Shown here in pieces: positions 57,746 to 64,000 of a stretch of DNA of 64,000 nt. A program made the position numbers and the translations under genes. The notes beneath the pieces were generated by a model. It saw nothing but the letters and a program-made list of their open reading frames with translations, was not told the origin of the DNA and searched no databases. Position 1 is the first letter of the stretch. Each line of letters starts with the position of its first letter. The DNA comes from an uncultured Algibacter sp. (GTDB lineage: Bacteria; Bacteroidota; Bacteroidia; Flavobacteriales; Flavobacteriaceae), in NCBI GenBank assembly GCA_947499935.1, contig CANMQH010000003.1, positions 124,001 to 188,000 of the forward strand, written 5' to 3'.

Positions 57746-60700
57746 TTATTTTTTTAAAATCATGTGCCTGCTAGTATCTCCAGATTCTGTTGTAATGTAT
57801 AAGATATAAGTCCCCACTTGAACATTAGAAATATCAATTTCTATTTCCCTATTAACAACAGTGGCGTTTTGGTTAAATAGTAAGGCGCCACTAAGGCTAA
57901 GTACAAAGACTTGAACGTTATTGCTTATAGCGCCTTTAAAATTAGCATTTATAACACCAGTTGTCGGGTTTGGATATAGGGTAACACTAGTTAAGTCTAG
58001 TCTTATAACATCTTCAAAATCGCTATCACAATCTCTACCGCTAGAAATTTGTATGGTATTAATTTGTTCTGTAAGCGCTAGAGTAACTTCATTGCTACTA
58101 ATCATTGAAGTTTCATTATTCAAGTTAATAGTATATTCGTCACTACCATTTAAAAATAGTGTTAACTCATTTGTGTTTTTGTTAACCTCAGTTTCAACTG
58201 TAAATTCTAGAGGAGTCTCTAAAACGATATCAAAACATTCTTCATAATTACTATGACCTTCTATGGTTATACATAATTTGTATGTACCTGTTGCTAAATC
58301 ATCAAAACTAGTAACGTTAGTAAATGTTTTTGAGGTTGTATTCGTATTTTGAGTAAGAGAAACATTGTAATTGTTGTTTACAGTTGTTTCTATAGTTATT
58401 GTCCCATTATTAGTGAGACAAGATACATTTTGAGTTAATTTATAATTACTTCTATTAGGCAATGTTATGGCACAACCATCGGTATTTATTGTAGATCCTA
58501 ATGGTGTTTCGTTACAAATATCATCAGTGTTGTTTATGCCATCACCATCTATATCGTCATCGCATACGTTACCAGTACCATCATTATCGCTATCTAATTG
58601 GTCTGTATTTGCGGTTAATGGACAATTATCTATAATATCTAATATGGTATCATTATCATCATCGTTATCGCATACATCTCCAATACCATCACCATCGGTA
58701 TCTAACTGGTCTGGATTGGCAACAGAAGGGCAATTATCAATGTTGTTGGTTATACCATCATTATCAGAATCGTCAACAGTACCATCGCAAACATCACCAA
58801 TGCCATCGCCATCGGTATCTTCTTGGACATTATTAACTATAAGCGGACAATTATCATCATCGTCTAATATACCATCGTTATCATCATCTTTATCACATAA
58901 ATCTCCAATGCCATCACCATCGGTATCTAATTGGTCTGGGTTATTAATTACTACACAATTATCTTCTGTGTCTAGAATACCATCATCATCATCATCGTTG
59001 TCACAGACATCTCCAATATTATCACCATCGCTATCTTCTTGACCTGAATTTGGGGTATCTGGGCAATTATCTTCAGTATTTATAACGCCATCATCATCAT
59101 TATCATCAATAATTTCACATACATCACCAATACCATCACCATCCGTATCTTGTTGGTCTGCGTTTGCTGTTAAAGGGCAGTTGTCTACAGTGTCTAGAAT
59201 ACCATCGTTATCGTCGTCGTCGTCACATGCATCTCCAATATTATCGCCATCTGTATCTACTTGGTTTACGTTAGCTACTAAAGGACAATTATCCATGGTA
59301 TCTATAATAGTGTCATCATCGTCGTCATTATCATCTAACAAGCGTCCGTCAACTACTAAATCATCAATAATAGCACCTTCATTGTTTACAAAATCATCAG
59401 TATGTAATACAAACCGAAACATAATATTACTTTCATTAGTGAGGTCGGTTTCTGTTGCTGCGTTTATTGTGAAATCGTATGCATATTCTGTTAAAGTTGT
59501 ATTTCTACCTGTCCATTGTCCACCGGGACATAATTGACAATCTCTACCTGTAGTGGCGTTAGTCCTATCGCTATTATACCAATTGGGTAAACTGTTTTTT
59601 GAGCCTAATAAAGCCCAGTTTTGTCCAGAATCTAGAGAATATTCAACATAAAGCACATCAAAATTAATCTCAATATCATAGGCCAAATTAAATTTGAGTA
59701 TGGGGTTGTCTATCGCTGTAAAATCATAACAATTCGTATTAAGGAAACCTTGTTTTTTGTCAGCATAATTTCCTGATAAATTAGTACCATAAACATTAGT
59801 GCCAGAACTTGTTGTATTTAATAAACTGCCTGTAGGTATACCTCTCTCCCATACCAGATTACCGGCATTTGTGTTATAAGTTAATAGGTTGTCAGTTTGG
59901 CTTTCAAAGGTGTTAACCTGTCCTGCGACACTAGATGTGTTCCCAAAAAAGCTTTGGGTTATTTTGTTGTTGGTAGGTAGGTCATCTCTTTCGGGTTCAA
60001 TAGTAACTTCAATGTCTGCAGATCCAGAGGCGTTTAGAGGTATTGGATTTAAGTTAATTGTAATTTCTTCGTTTGGAGATATTACATTAGTAAAAGCTTG
60101 GGTTTGTAAAGGCTGATTATCAAGTTTGAATAATACATTGAAACCAGAAACAACATTTAGTCCTCCATTTTTTATTGTTGCCGTAGGAGATACGTTACCA
60201 CATAAAAAAGCACCTTCTTCTGGTGTTATGCTAATAAGTTGCAAATCGTCTTCTGGTGTTTTAACGGTGTAAGTTCCAGATATTGAGTATTTTCCTAAAG
60301 ATGAATAATCTGAATATCCTGTATCTACGGTACCACTACCTACGCCTTGAATTTCAATAAAATAAAGTCCAGCATCAAGATTTATAGTAATATTAGCACT
60401 TAAGCCATCTAAATCGCTACTTGCTAATTCATTGCCATCTAAATCTAATAATCGCGCTTTAATATCTAAATTAGGAAATACATCATGGGGTTGAAAGTTG
60501 AATATTGCTGTACCTGTTTGAGTAAGAAAAGAAAAGACATCCAAATCGTCTCGTTTACTAATAATTCCAAAATTTTCTACATTAGAAACATTACCGCCAG
60601 CATCGGCAATTAATGCAGTTGCATTGTCTGTTGTATTACCATGGTCGTCTGGTACAAAACCAAAACTATTACCACCACCAGCAATAATTTGAACATCGTT

Positions 60701-61729
60701 TTGGGTATTGCTAGCATTTGTATACTCTCCAAGACTCCAATGTGATATAGGGCGTCGTGTACTAACACTAAATCCCATGATGGGTGCCCAATTTTCATGA
60801 CCATTGTAATATTCGGTAGTACCTTGTCCATCATGGCTTAGTCCCATGGTATGACCAACTTCATGAGAAACAGTTTCTCCAGCAGCTTTAGCATTTCTAA
60901 TATTGTATGTCCAACAAGGGTCGTCAGTATTCCAAGTAAAAGATCTTAAATACGCAACACCACCAAAACCTTCAGCAGCCGTATCTGTAGGGGTGATGAT
61001 ACACATCATTCTACGGTTTTTTGGTGTGGCATCAAAGATTGAGCGATCAGTTACTATATTAACATCAAAAGGACTAAAATCTTCTGCAACAATTTCCCAG
61101 CTTGTTATAATCTCGTTATCTGTAAACCCAGATGGAGCTGCGTTTATTGTATCTCCATTATTCCAATTGGTATTAGAAACAACTTCACCATCAAAATCTA
61201 GATAAACAACAGCAGTAGCACTGGGTCTACTTTGAAGCGTTAAAGCATTGGCAGCAAAAACTTTATTATTTAATTTTTTTGGCTGTTTTTTTGTATTCGT
61301 GACTTTATCATAATCGATACATAAAATACTATTAATGTTTACCTTTTTAGAAAATATTTGATTGTCTTTTGTTGTAAATAATTGATACGCTTCTTGGTTA
61401 TTAATGATATGCCCAACTAGTTTTCCTTTATTAATGTTAAAAGAGAACGAAGATTTTTTCTGCCCTGCTATAGCACCTATAATTGTATGTTCACCTTGAT
61501 ACAGTTGTTTTACATTACTTTTTAGTTGTAATGTTTTACCCTCAGAGATTTTAATAGAAAATGGTTTAGAATTTTTACCAGTAAGATTGCTACCAATAAG
61601 ATTGTTAACGTATGCCGTAGCGTTTTGAGACACTAAAACAGAATCCTGTAGCTTTACTTGTGCATTTAAGATTGAAAAATTTACTAAAAAGGCAAAAGCA
61701 AGCCATAGTCTGATAGCATTGTATTTCAT
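57746..61729 (-). CDS. Large secreted reprolysin-like metalloprotease with TSP3 repeats, T9SS cargo
   Basis: 1327 residues. Signal peptide (ending LNAQ), a prodomain (about 25-165), then a metzincin protease with HEVGHTMGLSH (His289, Glu290, His293, His299) and a downstream Met-turn in WAPIMGFS. A pre-peptidase-like beta domain (about 370-480), further beta domains, and a run of about seven full thrombospondin type 3 repeats (about 800-1066), each with DxDxDG calcium loops, follow. The C-terminus is a T9SS type A sorting domain (LYPNPTTGVINANF, ending HMILKK). It should be a calcium-stabilised protease at the cell surface or outside. Confidence 0.92.
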   Translation of the reverse strand: MKYNAIRLWLAFAFLVNFSILNAQVKLQDSVLVSQNATAYVNNLIGSNLTGKNSKPFSIKISEGKTLQLKSNVKQLYQGEHTIIGAIAGQKKSSFSFNINKGKLVGHIINNQEAYQLFTTKDNQIFSKKVNINSILCIDYDKVTNTKKQPKKLNNKVFAANALTLQSRPSATAVVYLDFDGEVVSNTNWNNGDTINAAPSGFTDNEIITSWEIVAEDFSPFDVNIVTDRSIFDATPKNRRMMCIITPTDTAAEGFGGVAYLRSFTWNTDDPCWTYNIRNAKAAGETVSHEVGHTMGLSHDGQGTTEYYNGHENWAPIMGFSVSTRRPISHWSLGEYTNASNTQNDVQIIAGGGNSFGFVPDDHGNTTDNATALIADAGGNVSNVENFGIISKRDDLDVFSFLTQTGTAIFNFQPHDVFPNLDIKARLLDLDGNELASSDLDGLSANITINLDAGLYFIEIQGVGSGTVDTGYSDYSSLGKYSISGTYTVKTPEDDLQLISITPEEGAFLCGNVSPTATIKNGGLNVVSGFNVLFKLDNQPLQTQAFTNVISPNEEITINLNPIPLNASGSADIEVTIEPERDDLPTNNKITQSFFGNTSSVAGQVNTFESQTDNLLTYNTNAGNLVWERGIPTGSLLNTTSSGTNVYGTNLSGNYADKKQGFLNTNCYDFTAIDNPILKFNLAYDIEINFDVLYVEYSLDSGQNWALLGSKNSLPNWYNSDRTNATTGRDCQLCPGGQWTGRNTTLTEYAYDFTINAATETDLTNESNIMFRFVLHTDDFVNNEGAIIDDLVVDGRLLDDNDDDDDTIIDTMDNCPLVANVNQVDTDGDNIGDACDDDDDNDGILDTVDNCPLTANADQQDTDGDGIGDVCEIIDDNDDDGVINTEDNCPDTPNSGQEDSDGDNIGDVCDNDDDDDGILDTEDNCVVINNPDQLDTDGDGIGDLCDKDDDNDGILDDDDNCPLIVNNVQEDTDGDGIGDVCDGTVDDSDNDGITNNIDNCPSVANPDQLDTDGDGIGDVCDNDDDNDTILDIIDNCPLTANTDQLDSDNDGTGNVCDDDIDGDGINNTDDICNETPLGSTINTDGCAITLPNRSNYKLTQNVSCLTNNGTITIETTVNNNYNVSLTQNTNTTSKTFTNVTSFDDLATGTYKLCITIEGHSNYEECFDIVLETPLEFTVETEVNKNTNELTLFLNGSDEYTINLNNETSMISSNEVTLALTEQINTIQISSGRDCDSDFEDVIRLDLTSVTLYPNPTTGVINANFKGAISNNVQVFVLSLSGALLFNQNATVVNREIEIDISNVQVGTYILYITTESGDTSRHMILKK
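58530..59330 (-). repeat. Tandem TSP3 repeat region inside the metalloprotease gene
   Basis: About eight tandem units of roughly 108 bases (36 codons), seven full and one partial. They encode the thrombospondin type 3 pattern of an aspartate-rich stretch, DNCP, and DTDGDGIGDVCD. The near-identical GAT-rich stretches make the DNA repetitive and could recombine. Confidence 0.8.
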
Positions 61730-61773
61730 AAAGTGGTTGAATTTGAGAACATTAATTAAAGCAAATTAGTATT

Positions 61774-61956
61774 TTATTTAAAATAATATAGATTTATTAT
61801 GGCTTTTAAATGGAATATGGATATTACAACGCCGTGTTTAGGTATTTCATCGATGTTTTTAGCATGAAGATTTAATTCTTGCCCATCGGTATAGGTATTA
61901 GGTATTAATAATTGTTTTTTTTGAGATTTAGATTTGAAATGCTTTATTTTACCATA
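61774..61956 (-). pseudogene. Possible gene remnant without start codon
   Basis: On the minus strand 60 codons are open without a stop or an ATG in frame, ending at TAA. The encoded text (IPNTYTDGQELNLHAKNIDE, then HGVVISIFHLKAIINLYYFK) looks protein-like but I recognise no family. It may be chance in AT-rich DNA. It fills most of the gap between the metalloprotease gene and the symporter gene. Confidence 0.2.
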
Positions 61957-61996
61957 TCATAAATACTCACCTAGCCTTTAACACATAGATTCGTAG

Positions 61997-63328
61997 ATGA
62001 AAAAACTAGCATTACACTGGAAAATTATAATTGGGATGATTCTAGGAATCATTTTTGGATTTATTATGAACACTATTGAAAACAATGCTGGAAAGACTTT
62101 TGTGTCCGATTGGGTGGCGCCTTTTGGTACTATTTTTATAAATTTATTAAAACTTATTGCTGTTCCTTTAATTCTGGCTTCGTTAATAAAAGGGATATCC
62201 GATTTAAAAGATATTTCAAAAATAAAATCTATGGGTTTGCGTACCATTGGTATTTATATAGCAACCACGCTGGTAGCCATTATAATTGGTCTTAGTATTG
62301 TTAATATTGTAAAGCCAGGTATTGGGATGCCTCAAGAAACTATAGATAAAATCAAATTAAAATATGAGAATGATGCTGGCGTAACTGATAAATTAATGAA
62401 AGCATCTGCGCAAAATGATGCTGGACCTTTACAAGCTTTAGTGGATATATTTCCTAGTAATATTTTTAAGTCTTTTGTTGAAGCATCAATGTTACAAGTC
62501 ATATTTTTCGCGTTGTTTGTTGGTGTTTGTTTACTATTAATTGGAGAAAAGAAAGCAAAACCTTTAATTGATTTCTTTGATTCTTTAAATGAAGTTGTCA
62601 TGAAAATGGTAGACTTAATCATGCTTTTTGCTCCTTATGCTGTTTTTGCACTTCTAGCCAATGTTATTATTGCTTTTGATGATACCGAAATACTGGTCAA
62701 ATTACTGTATTACGCATTTTGTGTTGTTGGAGGTCTTATTTTAATGATTGGGTTCTATCTTATTTTAATTAGCCTGTACACAAAAAAATCGCCTATGTGG
62801 TTTTTAAAACAAATAAGCCCAGCACAATTATTGGCGTTTTCTACAAGTAGTAGTGCGGCCACATTACCCGTAACTATGGAGCGTGTAGAAGAACATTTAG
62901 GTGTAGATAAAGAGGTTTCAGGTTTTGTATTACCGGTAGGGGCTACTGTAAATATGGATGGTACTAGTTTATACCAAGGCATAGCCGCAGTATTTATTAT
63001 GCAAGTTATTTGGCCAGAAGGCTTAACATTTACTAACCAATTGGTTATTGTAGCCACAGCTTTATTGGCTTCTATTGGTAGTGCTGCTGTACCAAGCGCA
63101 GGTATGGTTATGTTGGTTATAGTTTTAGAGTCTATTGGTTTTCCAGCAGAATTATTACCTATTGGTCTGGCACTTATATTTGCTGTCGATAGACCATTAG
63201 ATATGTGTAGAACCGTTGTAAATGTTACAGGAGATGCTACGGTGTCTATGTTGGTAGCTAAGTCTTTGGGTAAATTACACGACCCTAAGCCCAAAGAGTG
63301 GGATGATAATTATGACGACGTAAAATAA
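61997..63328 (+). CDS. Dicarboxylate/amino acid:cation symporter (DAACS family)
   Basis: 443 residues with eight TM helices and two re-entrant hairpins, of the GltP/DctA/EAAT family. The hairpin 1 motif SSSAATLPVTM and the NMDGTSLYQG motif of helix 7 that helps bind cations are intact. DRPLDMCRTVVNVTGD near the C-terminus is the helix 8 substrate-binding region, with Asp and Arg suggesting dicarboxylates or acidic amino acids. In many relatives this gene is close to aroC; here two T9SS cargo genes lie between (from memory for the arrangement elsewhere). Confidence 0.94.
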   Translation: MKKLALHWKIIIGMILGIIFGFIMNTIENNAGKTFVSDWVAPFGTIFINLLKLIAVPLILASLIKGISDLKDISKIKSMGLRTIGIYIATTLVAIIIGLSIVNIVKPGIGMPQETIDKIKLKYENDAGVTDKLMKASAQNDAGPLQALVDIFPSNIFKSFVEASMLQVIFFALFVGVCLLLIGEKKAKPLIDFFDSLNEVVMKMVDLIMLFAPYAVFALLANVIIAFDDTEILVKLLYYAFCVVGGLILMIGFYLILISLYTKKSPMWFLKQISPAQLLAFSTSSSAATLPVTMERVEEHLGVDKEVSGFVLPVGATVNMDGTSLYQGIAAVFIMQVIWPEGLTFTNQLVIVATALLASIGSAAVPSAGMVMLVIVLESIGFPAELLPIGLALIFAVDRPLDMCRTVVNVTGDATVSMLVAKSLGKLHDPKPKEWDDNYDDVK

Positions 63329-63352
63329 ATTGTAATACCAATACTAGTAAAA

Positions 63353-64000
63353 ATGAGTTTGGATGTAACCTTAAAATCGCCTGTAGTATCTGTAGCATGG
63401 CTTCATGAAAATTTAACCGCAAAAAACCTTATTGTTTTAGATGCGACCATTAACAAAGTTTTTGATAATGTGTTAGATCAAATATCTGACTCTAGATTTT
63501 TCGATATAAAAAAGAAGTTTAGTGATCTTTTAAATCCGTTTCCAAGTGCTTTTCCATCTGTAGAGCAATTTCAAAAAGAAGCTAGAGCTTTGGGCATAAA
63601 TAATGCTAGTGCTATTGTCGTTTACGATGATAAAGGTATTTATTCTAGTGCCAGAGTATGGTGGATGTTTAAAGCTTTTGGGCATCATAATATTGCTGTT
63701 TTAGATGGTGGATTTCCTGCTTGGAATAAAGCTGGATTTTCAACAGAAAAAATGAAGATTTACAAGGGGGAATCTGGGGATTTTATAGCACAGCCTCAAT
63801 TAGGATTTATGAAATTTTTTAATGATGTTAAAGACGCCTCTAAAAGTAAATCGCATAATATTATAGATGCGCGTTCTGCTGGACGATTTAATGGTACAGT
63901 ACAAGAACCACGAGAAGGTTTGCGTATGGGAACCATACCAAATTCTGTTAATTTACCATTTACAGACCTTTTGAAAGACGGCGTATTAAAATCTAAAAAA
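63353..64000 (+). CDS. Thiosulfate/3-mercaptopyruvate sulfurtransferase (rhodanese), 3' end outside window
   Basis: 216 codons from ATG at 63353 to the window edge. The tandem rhodanese layout is recognisable. The first domain (about 8-145) begins with the SPVVSVAWLHENLTAKNLIVLDAT segment and includes SIVVYDDKGIYSSARVWWMF-like and AVLDGGFPAWNKAG motifs. The second domain starts with NIIDARSAGRFNGTVQEPR and then GTIPNSVNLPF. The active-site Cys of the second domain lies beyond the window, so activity cannot be judged. It starts 24 bases after the symporter, so may be cotranscribed. Confidence 0.9.
   Translation, partial: MSLDVTLKSPVVSVAWLHENLTAKNLIVLDATINKVFDNVLDQISDSRFFDIKKKFSDLLNPFPSAFPSVEQFQKEARALGINNASAIVVYDDKGIYSSARVWWMFKAFGHHNIAVLDGGFPAWNKAGFSTEKMKIYKGESGDFIAQPQLGFMKFFNDVKDASKSKSHNIIDARSAGRFNGTVQEPREGLRMGTIPNSVNLPFTDLLKDGVLKSKK

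Noticed and set aside
58467-59042. Plus-strand Ser/Pro-rich frame of 191 codons with regular repeats
   Set aside because: It is the complement of the TSP3 repeats in the metalloprotease gene; it has no independent support.

Overview
The window is a piece of chromosome from a member of the Flavobacteriaceae (phylum Bacteroidota), most likely marine. The DNA is strongly AT-rich. Promoters are recognisable by the Bacteroidota -7 element TAnnTTTG, just upstream of guaA, pyrG, mnmA, rpsA and others. Type IX secretion system (T9SS) parts are present (a PorP/SprF protein and PorQ), and five proteins end in a T9SS type A sorting domain (YPNP motif plus a short basic tail). Several lipoproteins have an acidic or asparagine-rich stretch after the lipid-attachment cysteine, as in surface-exposed Bacteroidota lipoproteins. 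A GH16 enzyme and calcium-binding TSP3 repeats also fit a marine, polysaccharide-using bacterium. I cannot name the genus from the sequence alone.

Layout. 1-5.4 kb: a di-haem peroxidase (5' truncated by the window), a carboxypeptidase-regulatory-domain protein, a PorP/SprF protein with a C-terminal SPOR domain, and a secreted ThuA-domain protein. 5.4-14.3 kb: housekeeping genes guaA, pyrG and yidC, interleaved with a LysM/periplasmic-binding protein and two small conserved genes. 14.3-22.5 kb: a MORN-repeat protein, a fasciclin lipoprotein, mnmA, a secreted subtilase followed by a nitronate monooxygenase-like gene, a MATE exporter and a PAP2 phosphatase. 22.5-25.3 kb (minus strand): lipoprotein, multi-TM protein, histidine kinase and LuxR-type response regulator, a probable signalling cluster. 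26-28 kb: MeaB GTPase and a DUF2911 protein. 28-30.6 kb: an ECF sigma factor operon with a membrane protein and a repeat-bearing exported protein. 30.6-38.5 kb: GNAT protein, outer-membrane protein, DUF4834 protein, then a YfhO-glycosyltransferase-flippase operon. 38.6-42.6 kb: an Arg/Asn/Ser/Thr-rich exported protein, an LpxL-like acyltransferase, a rhomboid protease and a lipoprotein. 42.8-53.1 kb: lon, porQ, cmk and rpsA. The cmk-rpsA adjacency is broken by about 4 kb carrying a decayed IS256-family transposase, a GH16 enzyme, a matrixin-type protease and a Kbp-like gene. 53.5-64 kb: an LpxH-like hydrolase, aroC, two large T9SS cargo genes with a MITE-like element between them, a dicarboxylate symporter, and a rhodanese gene running off the end.

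The genes mostly serve nucleotide synthesis, translation, envelope biogenesis and T9SS secretion. No CRISPR array, rRNA, tRNA, prophage or recognised defence system was seen. The least explained parts are the sigma factor operon with its tandem 12-bp repeats, the IS/GH16/protease insertion between cmk and rpsA, several intergenic repeat elements (5.4, 53.3, 55.7 and 57.6 kb), and the rpsA leader with two competing pairings.
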